The position numbers were made by a program, and so were the translations under genes. Positions 54,624 through 63,413 of a stretch of 64,000 nt of DNA are shown in pieces (position 1 is the first letter of the stretch; each line of letters opens with the position of its first letter). The stretch is from positions 62,001 through 126,000 of the forward strand of contig NZ_CANNBW010000009.1 of the NCBI RefSeq assembly GCF_947502995.1. The letters are read 5' to 3'. Below the pieces are notes generated by a model. The model searched no databases, had not been told where the DNA came from, and saw only the letters and a list, made by a program, of their open reading frames with translations. The DNA comes from an uncultured Tenacibaculum sp. (GTDB lineage Bacteria > Bacteroidota > Bacteroidia > Flavobacteriales > Flavobacteriaceae).

Positions 54624-55220
54624 ATGCAAAACATTCAATTTCCAGTGAACTTTAAGTTCAATATTTCAACATTAGCAAACGACTTTTCTGCAACAGATAG
54701 TAGTGGTAAAATGATTGCTTATGTACGTCAGAAAATGTTTAAACTAAAAGAAGATATTTCTGTTTACAGTGATGAATCTAAATCTCATGTAAATTATAGA
54801 ATTAAAGCTGATAAATGGTTAGATTTTTCTACTGCTTACAGTTTCTTAGATGTAGACGGAAAAGAATTTGGAAAGGTAGTTCGTAAAGGATGGCGTTCTG
54901 TTTGGAAAGCACATTATGAAATTATCGATCAAAATGAAAAACAACAATATGTTGTAAATGAAGAAAATCCTTGGACAAAAGTGTTCGATTCTCTATTAGG
55001 AGAAATACCAATTTTAAGCATTTTTACAGGATATTTATTTAATCCTTCATATGTAGTAAAAGACAAACAAGGTAAAGTCATTGTTAGGCTTAAAAAGTTA
55101 AAATCTTTCTTTGGAAGAAATTTTGAAGTTTCAAAAGTAGGCCAATTAGATAACGATGATGATGATAGAATTATGTTGGCTTTAATGATGCTTGTATTAT
55201 TAGAAAGACGAAGAGGATAA
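54624..55220 (+). CDS. LURP-one-related/scramblase-like beta-barrel protein
   Basis: 198 residues from ATG 54624 ('MQNIQFPVNFKF'); a TTG 12 bases earlier is possible. The repeating pattern 'YVRQKMFKLKEDISVYSDE', 'YSFLDVDGKEFGKV', 'YVVKDKQGKVIVRLKKLKSFFGRNFEVSK' fits the LURP-one-related fold, a barrel similar to Tubby and phospholipid scramblase. There is an Asp run near the C-terminus ('DNDDDDR') followed by a short hydrophobic helix. The function is unknown. It ends at a terminator. Confidence 0.75.
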   Translation: MQNIQFPVNFKFNISTLANDFSATDSSGKMIAYVRQKMFKLKEDISVYSDESKSHVNYRIKADKWLDFSTAYSFLDVDGKEFGKVVRKGWRSVWKAHYEIIDQNEKQQYVVNEENPWTKVFDSLLGEIPILSIFTGYLFNPSYVVKDKQGKVIVRLKKLKSFFGRNFEVSKVGQLDNDDDDRIMLALMMLVLLERRRG

Positions 55221-55249
55221 TACAAGAAAATAATAACAGATACATTTAA

Positions 55250-55277
55250 AAGCAACTTACTTATAAGTTGCTTTTTG
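55250..55277 (+). terminator. Rho-independent terminator
   Basis: Stem aagcaactta (55250-55259), loop ctta, stem taagttgctt (55264-55273), then T residues. It closes the plus-strand run. Confidence 0.88.
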
Positions 55278-55304
55278 TATGTTAATAGGATAAGTTTTTA
55301 TACG

Positions 55305-55748
55305 CTATAGTTCTTTTTTGTTTTCCAGATTACAAGCTGTTTTGTTTTTTATATCACGAATATTTACAGTTATATCAGATTTATAAATATATCTATTATC
55401 TGTAAATTCAAATATAAAACTACAAGTACCATTAGAACGTGAAATCGAGCTTAAAAAACACCAGGTTTTTGAATTTTTTCCTTTTATAGTAATATATTTA
55501 TTTGTTGTATCTCCAAATAAAAAAACTTCGGCTCTTATTTTTACAGGACAGTCAGAGTTATTGATGAATTCGATAGCATGATATCCATAATCATCTTTAA
55601 TTAATCGATATTCTACGTTGCTGTTTGAAGTTTTTTTCCATTCATAACTTGTAAAATTATCATTGTTTTTTTGAGATTTTTCACTTGAGAAAAATGAAGA
55701 GAATAGAATAGAAAAATTTAAAATTGAGATTAAGAAGTAGTTTTTCAT
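55305..55748 (-). CDS. Secreted protein, unknown function
   Basis: 147 residues with a hydrophobic signal (about 1-18, 'FLISILNFSILFSSFFSS'). The mature part is beta-rich with two or three Cys ('SDCPVKI', 'KTWCFLSS', 'NGTCSF') that may form disulfides. No family is recognised. It is a single gene on the minus strand, converging with the gene ending at 55220. Confidence 0.65.
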   Translation of the reverse strand: MKNYFLISILNFSILFSSFFSSEKSQKNNDNFTSYEWKKTSNSNVEYRLIKDDYGYHAIEFINNSDCPVKIRAEVFLFGDTTNKYITIKGKNSKTWCFLSSISRSNGTCSFIFEFTDNRYIYKSDITVNIRDIKNKTACNLENKKEL

Positions 55749-55782
55749 AATAGGTGGTTTTTATGAGAATTACCTTCAAATA

Positions 55783-55933
55783 TCATGCCGTAATTAAATA
55801 AAAATCAGCAACTTCCTTAATGGCCATAAATAGGCGAATCTACAATACCTTCAGAGTGAAATAAATCAATAACATTTTCAATTTCTCCGTTTTCTAAATG
55901 TTTTAAGTATTGAATTGCAATTTCTTTTTTCAT
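55783..55933 (-). pseudogene. NTF2-like (SnoaL) fold pseudogene, frameshifted and truncated
   Basis: From ATG 55933 the frame reads 'MKKEIAIQYLKHLENGEIEN...SPIYGH', the start of an NTF2-like domain, and stops after 38 residues (TAA at 55817-55819). Shifting by one base restores 'KEVADFYLITA', the next part of the fold, which then hits a stop at 55783. Both pieces fit one ancestral gene broken by a one-base insertion and lacking the C-terminal half. Confidence 0.7.
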
Positions 55934-55950
55934 TGTTGTTATATCATAAG

Positions 55951-56670
55951 TTATTTTATATTTTCAATATAGAAAAAAGCTTCATTAGAATTGTCAACTA
56001 CTAATATTCTATTTTCTTCTTCAGTAATAATAGTACCTCCATTTTTTAAAATTAACTCTTTAGAAGCATTTATGCTTTCAACTCCAAAAGTACATACCCA
56101 ATATTCGTATTTTCCTTTGTAGGAATTATCTATTTCTAAAATATCTGTAATGTGTTCTTTTTCGTTATTTAGAACCTTGTAAATACCATTACTAACTTCG
56201 ATAATATTCCAATCAAAAATACTTTGATAAAAAGGAATTGCCTTACTAGTTTCTGAAACATGAAGTTCATTCCAAATAAGTGTGTTTTTTTCTTGTTTTG
56301 TTCGCGTATTATTTAATTGATTACCTTCATAAACTGTAAATCCAGCTCCTTGAGGATCTCTAATTAAAGCAACTTTTCCAAAACCTGTGGTTTCATAGTT
56401 CAACTCAATAATGCCGTCTAAATTTTTAGCTTTGGTAACTACTTCATTTATATCAGAAACACGAAAGTAAGTCATCCAAAAATGAGGCATTCGCATTTGT
56501 TTAAATTTTTGAGGTGTTTCATATAAACCTGCAACCTCTTTTTGTTTATGAAAAGCTGTATAGTATTTATCAACTTTATAATATTTCCAGTTGAAAACAT
56601 TTTCGTAAAAAGAAATAGATAGTTCTGGAGTATATGTTGATAAATCTGAAAAGAATGGTTTATTTAACAT
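55951..56670 (-). CDS. Two-domain VOC (glyoxalase-like) protein
   Basis: 239 residues with two vicinal-oxygen-chelate halves (about 1-113 and 125-237). Both have the beta-alpha-beta pattern starting 'SDLSTYTPELSISFYENVFNWKYYK' and 'WNELHVSETSKAIPFYQSIFDWNIIE'. The exact metal ligands are not certain. It is 11 bases overlapped with the desaturase gene upstream. Confidence 0.8.
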   Translation of the reverse strand: MLNKPFFSDLSTYTPELSISFYENVFNWKYYKVDKYYTAFHKQKEVAGLYETPQKFKQMRMPHFWMTYFRVSDINEVVTKAKNLDGIIELNYETTGFGKVALIRDPQGAGFTVYEGNQLNNTRTKQEKNTLIWNELHVSETSKAIPFYQSIFDWNIIEVSNGIYKVLNNEKEHITDILEIDNSYKGKYEYWVCTFGVESINASKELILKNGGTIITEEENRILVVDNSNEAFFYIENIK

Positions 56671-57571
56671 TGGTGTTCTTTTGAGTTAAATGATTTGTAG
56701 GCATCCAATCTGGAGGTTTTATAAAAACAAGTATTTTATTTTTAAACCCGTTTACACTTTTAATCTTTTTATATAAACGTGTAATTCCGTGAAAAAAGAC
56801 AATGATTGGATTTGTACTATTTACAGGTTCAGAAATTCCGTAACGTACTTCTTCAACCTCTGGTTCAAAAGTTCCAAGTAACCTGTCCCAAATAATTAGA
56901 ATACCACCATAGTTTTTATCCCAATATTGTCTGTTAGATCCGTGATGAACGCGATGATGAGATGGAGTATTGAAAACATATTCTACTGGTTTTATTAGTT
57001 TTCCAATAATTTCTGTGTGTAACAGAGTCTGAAATACTTGCACAAAGACTTCAGATAATAATACTAAAATAGGGTCGAAACCTAGCATCACTAACGGTAA
57101 AGAAAAAACAATTGGCATGACAGCATCTAATGGTCCGAATCGATAAGCTACCGACATATTAAAATGAGGAGAGCTATGGTGTACCGTATGTGTTGCCCAA
57201 CCAATTCCTATTCTATGCATCATTCTATGTTCCCAATAATAGGCGAAATCTGCTAAAAGAATACAGCCAATTACAGTTGCCCAATTTAATTCTAAATGAG
57301 GTAAACTAAAGTTGTTGTAAATCCAAAAATATACTTTGGTTATCGCTAATAATCCTAAAATTATTTCAATAAGAAAGAAACCTCCAAAAGTTATAATATT
57401 AGCAATGCTATCTAAAACCAAATCTTTAGTTAATCTTTTTAAGTAAGTATACCTAACTAATTCAAGAATAAAAAAAGGTAGTATGATGTAAATTAAACTT
57501 AAATTATTGAAGATGTAAAACCAATAATCTACCTCTGCCCATTCTAATTTTTTTGATAATAATTCAATCAT
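56660..57571 (-). CDS. Sterol desaturase/fatty-acid hydroxylase family protein
   Basis: 303 residues from ATG 57571, two bases after the upstream stop; an earlier TTG is possible. It is an integral membrane protein with the di-iron His boxes 'EHRMMHR', 'HTVHHSS' and 'HHRVHHG'. It hydroxylates or desaturates a lipid in the membrane; the substrate is unknown. It overlaps the VOC gene and follows the small secreted protein gene closely. Confidence 0.9.
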   Translation of the reverse strand: MIELLSKKLEWAEVDYWFYIFNNLSLIYIILPFFILELVRYTYLKRLTKDLVLDSIANIITFGGFFLIEIILGLLAITKVYFWIYNNFSLPHLELNWATVIGCILLADFAYYWEHRMMHRIGIGWATHTVHHSSPHFNMSVAYRFGPLDAVMPIVFSLPLVMLGFDPILVLLSEVFVQVFQTLLHTEIIGKLIKPVEYVFNTPSHHRVHHGSNRQYWDKNYGGILIIWDRLLGTFEPEVEEVRYGISEPVNSTNPIIVFFHGITRLYKKIKSVNGFKNKILVFIKPPDWMPTNHLTQKNTNVK

Positions 57572-57573
57572 AA

Positions 57574-58062
57574 TTATTGTTTTTTCCAAGTTTCTAATCC
57601 GTTGTACCCATAGTAATCATAGCTTATTTGTATGGTTCTCTTATCTATCACTTTTATTTTACAAGGAACTTCATACTGTTTGTTATTGTAAGTTAAAGAG
57701 TATGTTCCATTAGTTCCATTAAGATTAATTTTTAAAACCTTTTCTTTATCAGCTTTATCTGTAAAACCATTAGTGTCTTCGTATTGATAGGTATAGGCAT
57801 TAAAACATCTTTCTTCTTTTTTAACATTGTAAATAATAGCTCCACTAAAATCTTTAGTGTTGTATTTAGCTTTCCATTTCCCTATTAAGAAGTTATTATT
57901 CAACTTTTCGGAAGAAGTACTTTTCTTCAGAGAGTTTTCTGTAGGTAATGAATACGTATTGTTTATATCTTCAGTGTATGAAGTATAACTCATTAAATGT
58001 GCAAAGCCAGTGATAAAAATTGTAACAGCTAAGCTTCTGAATATTAGGGTGGAATTCTTCAT
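57574..58062 (-). CDS. Secreted lipocalin-like protein, unknown function
   Basis: 162 residues with a signal (about 1-24). The C-terminal part ('LIGKWKAKYNTKDFSGAIIYNVKK', 'TYSLTYNNKQYEVPCKIKVI') looks like a small lipocalin-type barrel common in Bacteroidota. Two Cys may pair. It sits 2 bases ahead of the sterol desaturase gene, suggesting a shared lipid-related role. Confidence 0.65.
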   Translation of the reverse strand: MKNSTLIFRSLAVTIFITGFAHLMSYTSYTEDINNTYSLPTENSLKKSTSSEKLNNNFLIGKWKAKYNTKDFSGAIIYNVKKEERCFNAYTYQYEDTNGFTDKADKEKVLKINLNGTNGTYSLTYNNKQYEVPCKIKVIDKRTIQISYDYYGYNGLETWKKQ

Positions 58063-58124
58063 TTTTAAAACTTTTTACAAAAATGAGAATGATTTGAGAA
58101 TAAACTTTTGACCTATATCAAAAT

Positions 58125-58682
58125 CTATTTTCTAATTCTACTCAACGTTTCTTGAGATATTCCCAAGAAAGAAGCGATATAACCTAACTTTACTTTTAAT
58201 TCGATATTAGGAAAGTAAGTTAGTAAGAGTTCGTATTTTTCTTTAGCACTTAGAAAAGACCAACCTTTAGAAAATTCATCTATAAATGTTAGCATTTCTT
58301 CGGCTAATAATCTTGCGAAGTTTCCGAAAGCAGGAAAATCTGCAATTAAGTTTTGGTAATTGTCGTAACTAATTCTGTAGAGTATACAATCTTCTAAACA
58401 TTCAATTTCTTCAAAACTTTGTTTTTGAGCATAAAAACTATACCAAGAAGTTATAAAATGATTTTCATCGTAAAACCAAGATGATATTTGTTTTCCGTCG
58501 TGGTAATAGTAATTATGTAATGTGCCTTTTGATATAAAATATAAATAGTTGGCTTTGTTTCCTTGAATTAAAATTTTCTCTCCCTTTTCTACAATATGTT
58601 CTTCAAAATCAGTACGAATTCTTGTTTGTAAATGGGGACTTAAAAAGCCTTTTTCGCTTATTTTTTGAAGTAAATTCTGCAT
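58125..58682 (-). CDS. Crp/Fnr-family transcriptional regulator
   Basis: 185 residues. The cNMP-binding-type beta roll covers about 15-120 ('VEKGEKILIQGNKANYLYFISKGTLHNYY'), and a short C-terminal helix-turn-helix follows ('LGYIASFLGISQETLSRIRK'), as is normal in Bacteroidota. It may control the adjacent secreted-protein/desaturase/VOC operon, whose first gene starts 62 bases away on the same strand. Confidence 0.88.
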   Translation of the reverse strand: MQNLLQKISEKGFLSPHLQTRIRTDFEEHIVEKGEKILIQGNKANYLYFISKGTLHNYYYHDGKQISSWFYDENHFITSWYSFYAQKQSFEEIECLEDCILYRISYDNYQNLIADFPAFGNFARLLAEEMLTFIDEFSKGWSFLSAKEKYELLLTYFPNIELKVKLGYIASFLGISQETLSRIRK

Positions 58683-58727
58683 ATTTTAAAGAGATGACTT
58701 TAACAAAGTACTAATTTAATTTATAAA

Positions 58728-58763
58728 TAAAAAAAGCTACAAAACTATAACGTCTTGTAGCTT
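58728..58763 (-). terminator. Rho-independent terminator of the TPR gene
   Basis: On the minus strand the stem aagctacaa (58763-58755) pairs with ttgtagctt (58742-58734), then a T-run. It lies between the TPR gene and the Crp/Fnr gene. Confidence 0.82.
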
Positions 58764-58788
58764 AATAAAAATTAATTTATAAATGTTT

Positions 58789-59424
58789 TTATTGAGAACA
58801 GAATTGATTTAATTCGTCGATGTCGTTTTGAAAGTCAGGATAATCATCAAGTAACCCCATTTTTATAGCTTTATCTTTGTTAGAACAAGCACTCTTTTTT
58901 TTGCCCATAGCTTTATATATTAGAGCTTTGGTTTTATATGAGATTGAATTGCTTGGTTCTTTTTCTATTGCTATGTTTACATTCTTTAAAGCTTTAGCAT
59001 AATCTTTTTTTAAGTAGTAAACCATACTAATATGTTCATAAGAATATATTGCTTTTGGATTTACTTTTAACTCATCTTTAAAATCACTAATTGCTTTATC
59101 GTATTCTTTTAAGTTTCTGTAAGCATAACCTCTATTAGTTCTTACAATTGGTTGTTCAGGATCTAATTCTATTGCTTTTGTGAAATCTTCAATACTTTCT
59201 TTGTATTTTAAATTCATTTCTTTCACATAACCTCTTTGAGAGTAATAAACAGCTTTATTTGGGTTATCTTTTATTAATTTAGTTAAACTTTCTTCTGCAT
59301 TATCCCAGTCTTTATTCTGTATCTGTTTTCTAATTGTGGTTAATAATTCTTTTCCTTGAGCTTCAGCAATAAAAATAGAAGTGAAAATTAATACTACTGA
59401 TAATAATGTTTTAAGTGTTTTCAT
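58789..59424 (-). CDS. Secreted TPR protein
   Basis: 211 residues with a signal peptide (about 1-22, ending AEA). About four to five TPR units follow ('YYSQRGYVKEMNLKYKESIEDFTKAIELDP', 'RGYAYRNLKEYDKAISDFKDELKVNP'). A C-terminal Cys pair ('KKSACSNKD', 'LNQFCSQ') may form a disulfide. It is a periplasmic scaffold of unknown partner. Confidence 0.85.
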   Translation of the reverse strand: MKTLKTLLSVVLIFTSIFIAEAQGKELLTTIRKQIQNKDWDNAEESLTKLIKDNPNKAVYYSQRGYVKEMNLKYKESIEDFTKAIELDPEQPIVRTNRGYAYRNLKEYDKAISDFKDELKVNPKAIYSYEHISMVYYLKKDYAKALKNVNIAIEKEPSNSISYKTKALIYKAMGKKKSACSNKDKAIKMGLLDDYPDFQNDIDELNQFCSQ

Positions 59425-59494
59425 TTTTAGATATAAATAGTTGACTGTAATATTACTTATTTTTTATCTAAATAATTATAAATAAAGTTTTTCT

Positions 59495-59962
59495 TTAAAA
59501 AATGAATGGTTTTATTGTAAATGTAGCTGTAAGTCCGACACTAAAATTTCTAGGAAGTTTGTGAACACCAAAGATTGCTCTTGAGTGTTGACCTTTTTGT
59601 TCTAGTATTTTTAAAAAAAGATCCGATGCACCATTTACAACTTTAGGAGATTCATCCCAATTTTCAGCTGATTGAAAATAAGCATCAATATGATTTAATC
59701 CGATGATATTATCAATACCAACATTCTTTTCAATTTGAGCTAATACATTTAAAGCGCATATTTCCATTGCTTTGTATCCTTCTTCAGTTGAAATTTCACT
59801 ACCTAACCGACCTTGATATTTATACTCTTCATTCCAAATAGGAAACTGAATTGCAACATATGCAATATTTTCTCTAATGTTTACAGAAACATAACTTCCG
59901 CCTGGAGTAGAAGCTTCTGGTAATGCGTAATTATGTTTGTTTAATCGCTCTTTTAGTGTCAT
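59495..59962 (-). CDS. RidA/YjgF-family protein
   Basis: 155 residues. It matches the YjgF/RidA fold, with the C-terminal 'QHSRAIFGVHKLPRNFSVGLTATF' carrying the family Arg. RidA proteins hydrolyse enamine/imine intermediates, while this longer subgroup ('GGSYVSVNIRENIAYVAIQFP') has no assigned substrate. It lies 19 bases after the isomerase gene, likely one operon. Confidence 0.87.
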   Translation of the reverse strand: MTLKERLNKHNYALPEASTPGGSYVSVNIRENIAYVAIQFPIWNEEYKYQGRLGSEISTEEGYKAMEICALNVLAQIEKNVGIDNIIGLNHIDAYFQSAENWDESPKVVNGASDLFLKILEQKGQHSRAIFGVHKLPRNFSVGLTATFTIKPFIF

Positions 59963-59981
59963 TTTACCTTAATTTTTTCTT

Positions 59982-60317
59982 TTAAACTATTTCTTTTTTT
60001 GAATAACTATAGGTGTGTAAATCCATAATTTCAACCGATATATTTTCGATGTCATATAATTTCATCACACTTCTCAAAATACACTGACTTAATTCTTTTT
60101 TCTGAACATTACTTCTTCCTTCCAACATTTTTACTGTAATATGAATAAATGATTCTTCTGTTCCACCAACTAAGTAATTATCGATAGGAATAGCTCTAGT
60201 TTTAATGGTTCGTCTATCAAAAAGTCCTGAGCTTTCTATATCAGCAGTAACTTTTTTTACAGTTTCTTTTATTTGTGTATTTAAGTCGTTAGAAAACTCA
60301 ATAATGCAGTGCGGCAT
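59982..60317 (-). CDS. 5-carboxymethyl-2-hydroxymuconate isomerase-like (tautomerase fold)
   Basis: 111 residues. It begins 'MPHCIIEFS', giving the catalytic Pro1 after Met removal, and has the CHMI block 'RTIKTRAIPIDNYLVGG'. In homoprotocatechuate breakdown this enzyme isomerises CHM, but no other hpa genes are here, so its substrate may differ. It lies between a lumazine-binding-like gene and RidA on the same strand. Confidence 0.87.
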   Translation of the reverse strand: MPHCIIEFSNDLNTQIKETVKKVTADIESSGLFDRRTIKTRAIPIDNYLVGGTEESFIHITVKMLEGRSNVQKKELSQCILRSVMKLYDIENISVEIMDLHTYSYSKKEIV

Positions 60318-60341
60318 AATTTTATGTTTTACTTTATAATA

Positions 60342-60794
60342 TTAATGAGATTTTGACTCATTGAATTGCCAAAGTACATTAACCAATTGCCATTTGCCAT
60401 TCAGTTTTATAATGTGCATATAATCTACCCAATCATCAGCAACTAATTTTACAGAAGCTATTTTGTTAAAAATATCTAGAATGATAATCTTTTTTTTTGG
60501 CTTTTCAGGAAACTTATCTTGATTCTTATTATAGCTTTCAGCTAATAAAATCATAGCATCTGTAAACGTTTCTCTTAAATACTCTTTATTCGTTTGTTTA
60601 TTTTTCCAGAAAGTTCTCTTTACCATTCTTGGATGCGCAGCTCTTTCAAATTGCTTAGGTTTTACGTTATGCTGAGATTCGATATAATCTAAAGCTACTT
60701 GTTTAATAGCTAAGGAATCTTGCTTAGTTTGACTATTAGCATTTAAGCTTAAAACCAGAATATTTAAAATTGATAAAAAGGTGATTTTATTCAT
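60342..60794 (-). CDS. Secreted NTF2-like (lumazine-binding) protein
   Basis: 150 residues with a signal (about 1-21, ending NSQ). The pattern 'SLAIKQVALDYIESQHNVKPKQFERAAHPRMVKRTFW' and 'IASVKLVADDWVDYMHIIKLNGKWQLVNVLWQ' is that of the putative lumazine-binding NTF2-like family. It is likely the first gene of the operon with the isomerase (24-base gap) and RidA. The function is unknown. Confidence 0.82.
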   Translation of the reverse strand: MNKITFLSILNILVLSLNANSQTKQDSLAIKQVALDYIESQHNVKPKQFERAAHPRMVKRTFWKNKQTNKEYLRETFTDAMILLAESYNKNQDKFPEKPKKKIIILDIFNKIASVKLVADDWVDYMHIIKLNGKWQLVNVLWQFNESKSH

Positions 60795-60977
60795 GATTTA
60801 TTGATTAATTGATGACGGAAGTTAATTTCGTTAGCATTGGTTAAAAACAATGATAACTGTTTAATATTCATAAAACTTTTTTAGTGCTATGATATAATAT
60901 TTATGATACAAATAAACCTAAATTTGTTATGAAGACGTCACAAGAAAGTTTTAAAAAAAGTTAAAATTTAGACTTTG

Positions 60978-62177
60978 TTAATTGGTGTTTTGATTGCTTT
61001 GAATTTCAGGCAGTGTTTTGCAAAAGTTGGTATATGTGTTTGTTTTTTTTAAGCTGTCACATACTTTTTTTAATTCCCTAATTACTTCCACATTAACCTT
61101 GTATTCTGAATTGTATTTTTCAAGATTAAAATATGTTGAGTTGTTAGCGCTGTTAGATTCTAATTTTGACTTATTTACTAGAATAATTAGCTCTTTTAAA
61201 ACTTCAAAAAGTTCTTTAGTTTCGTTAGAGTTGACATCAAAAGAACTAAGTTGTTTTGAAATATCTTTTGGAAGTGCATAATGCCAGTTTACAAAAGGAT
61301 TACGTTGATCTGAATGTCGATATTTATCTCGATGTTTATAATTATGAATGATGATTTTTTCAAGAATTATCGTTTTTAAATCTACAGAATCCTTTTCTTC
61401 AAAATTTAACTTAATCGATCTTACTTGTTGTATTGAAGCTTGAGTATTCCATTGTTTTAAAACCTCTATATCTTTTTCTGAAAATTCAATTCCATAATTT
61501 TCCTTTGCTTTTTGAGTTTCTTTATCGATGTATTCGTATGCACTTTTATAGCTTGTAAAGTATATAGAATTTATTTCATTTTGATTTACAGTAGTTGTAT
61601 ACTGAAGTATGAATGTGAGAATAATTGAAAAACAAAAGGAAAAGAATATCCATGCACCAGATTTATAAATAAGCCTAACAGAAAACCAATTTTGTAAAAA
61701 GATAACTATTGGAGTTAAAACAAATAATAACCAATGATCTTTATATAAATCTATAGGTAAATCTAAACTAGAAACACCAGCAAGTGCTACGAACAATAAT
61801 AGATAACTTAATTGAGCAGTTAAGAATAAGATAGTCCAAAAGAAGAATAAAGCTTGTGTTTTTGCTTGTTCTTTATAACGTTTATACTTTTTTCTTTGGT
61901 GAATTTTACTCCTCATCCACACCCAAATGGTTATTGAAAATCCTAAGGATGACGCCAAAGCAGCAAAAAAGTAATTAAAGAAAAGAAGTTCATCTTCTTT
62001 TAAAATCACCAAGTCTATAGAAACTCCTGAAATAAATCGAATAGTTTCTCTCATTCGATTAAAGATTAACGAAATAGCAAAAGCAGATATTACACCAGCA
62101 ATTACACCAAACCAAAATCTTTGTTTCCCAATATGCTGAATTGAGATTTTATCTTTTTTGAAGTTTGGTTTACTCAT
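60978..62177 (-). CDS. Multi-pass membrane protein, unknown function
   Basis: 399 residues. About five hydrophobic helices cover the N-terminal half ('FGVIAGVISAFAISLIF', 'FFAALASSLGFSITIWVW', 'ALFFFWTILFLTAQLSYLLLF', 'HWLLFVLTPIVIFLQNW', 'GAWIFFSFCFSIILTFIL'). The C-terminal 200 residues are soluble and helical, without a family that I recognise. No clear partner is next to it. Confidence 0.65.
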   Translation of the reverse strand: MSKPNFKKDKISIQHIGKQRFWFGVIAGVISAFAISLIFNRMRETIRFISGVSIDLVILKEDELLFFNYFFAALASSLGFSITIWVWMRSKIHQRKKYKRYKEQAKTQALFFFWTILFLTAQLSYLLLFVALAGVSSLDLPIDLYKDHWLLFVLTPIVIFLQNWFSVRLIYKSGAWIFFSFCFSIILTFILQYTTTVNQNEINSIYFTSYKSAYEYIDKETQKAKENYGIEFSEKDIEVLKQWNTQASIQQVRSIKLNFEEKDSVDLKTIILEKIIIHNYKHRDKYRHSDQRNPFVNWHYALPKDISKQLSSFDVNSNETKELFEVLKELIILVNKSKLESNSANNSTYFNLEKYNSEYKVNVEVIRELKKVCDSLKKTNTYTNFCKTLPEIQSNQNTN

Positions 62178-62225
62178 TTTACTAGCTTGGCGAAAGAATT
62201 TTAATTCTTAATTAAAATTGAAAAC

Positions 62226-62801
62226 TTATATACGTTCTACCTGTTGAAGAGGTCCTACATATTTTCCTTGAATATTTCCGAAATCGCGAGTTTCAAAAGT
62301 ATAATTAATTGTAAAAATATTATCTGAACGTTCAACGTTTACAACTCCATTAATTATTTGTTGTTGTCCAATTGAGTTAGAACTTACTGTACAATTATTT
62401 TCAACAACAACATCTGTAATTATAAAAGATGGAGCTATGTAAGAAGAACTATTAGATTCTCCATAATTATACGTGCCAGATGGTAAGAAAAACTCTTCTT
62501 CATAACCTGTAACTAATCCTATAATAACGCCGCTTGTTACGTTATTTGAATAATCGCATCCATCTCCCTTAAATTCATTATTAAGTATTTTTCCATCAAG
62601 AAGATAGAGAACATTAAAAAGAGCTTGTGTACTACTTGTAGGATTGTTAACTAATGTTATTAAATGTCCATTTGGAGTTGAATATTCTGTATCATTCAGA
62701 GTAAATTTTGAATCTAAATGATTAGTGTCTTCGCTTGATGAACAAGATGAAAAGGATATAATAAAAAGAAACCCTATAATAACGTAATATTTCTTAATCA
62801 T
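62226..62801 (-). CDS. Lipoprotein, unknown function
   Basis: 191 residues. The lipobox is 'SFSSCSSS' (Cys about 20), followed by a beta-rich domain with the ending 'VVNVERSDNIFTINYTFETRDFGNIQGKYVG'. The gene at 63414 ends with a similar 'NLQDNMVTLNFNFKRADGTTITGNYNG', so the two are distant paralogs. It faces no clear partner. Confidence 0.72.
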   Translation of the reverse strand: MIKKYYVIIGFLFIISFSSCSSSEDTNHLDSKFTLNDTEYSTPNGHLITLVNNPTSSTQALFNVLYLLDGKILNNEFKGDGCDYSNNVTSGVIIGLVTGYEEEFFLPSGTYNYGESNSSSYIAPSFIITDVVVENNCTVSSNSIGQQQIINGVVNVERSDNIFTINYTFETRDFGNIQGKYVGPLQQVERI

Positions 62802-62837
62802 GCGTGAATATAATTTTTGAATTTTGTGTTTTAATTA

Positions 62838-63389
62838 TCACATTTTTCTACTGATGTAGTGATAAAGTTCTATAACTCTATTTCGTGTAAGTTCTGTAAT
62901 TCTTGAAGCTTCAATTACGCCTTGAATTGTTCCTCCACCAGAATAATATGTATCGGTTAAAGTGCTATTTAACTTCAATTCACTATCTCTAAATTTTAAC
63001 CAGTTTCTTTGTGATTGTCTTAGTATTTGCTGATCTTCTTTTTTTAGGCTTCTTAAAAGTATTTGATAATATTTATTTAATAATTTATCGTATTCTTTAT
63101 TTGCATCTATTGTGGAATTTATCATTCCACTTGTGGTGTAATCAATGTCTAATTTTAATCGTTGTCTTTCTTCAATTTTAAAAGTATCTATCACAAAGTT
63201 CTTATAAAGCAGATTGTCAGATTCAATTTTACTACTAAGATCTTTTGTAGATAATTTAATTAAGGTTTCTATTTGTACAACATCTTTTTTTGTTAAGGCT
63301 CGTGGAGTTTGTCCTAAACAATTTAAGCCAATAAATAAAATCAATAGTTGAAGTGATCTTTTGAATATGGTCAAAATAACCTGATACAT
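62838..63389 (-). CDS. LprI-like (DUF1311) secreted protein
   Basis: 183 residues with a signal (about 1-26, ending CLGQ). The domain holds 'DANKEYDKLLNKYYQILLRSLKKEDQQILRQSQRNWLKFRDSEL' and a late Arg-rich helix, the pattern of the LprI/DUF1311 family; some members inhibit lysozyme. It lies between two related lipoproteins. Confidence 0.78.
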   Translation of the reverse strand: MYQVILTIFKRSLQLLILFIGLNCLGQTPRALTKKDVVQIETLIKLSTKDLSSKIESDNLLYKNFVIDTFKIEERQRLKLDIDYTTSGMINSTIDANKEYDKLLNKYYQILLRSLKKEDQQILRQSQRNWLKFRDSELKLNSTLTDTYYSGGGTIQGVIEASRITELTRNRVIELYHYISRKM

Positions 63390-63413
63390 TTAATTGAACT
63401 TTAGATTCGTTTT

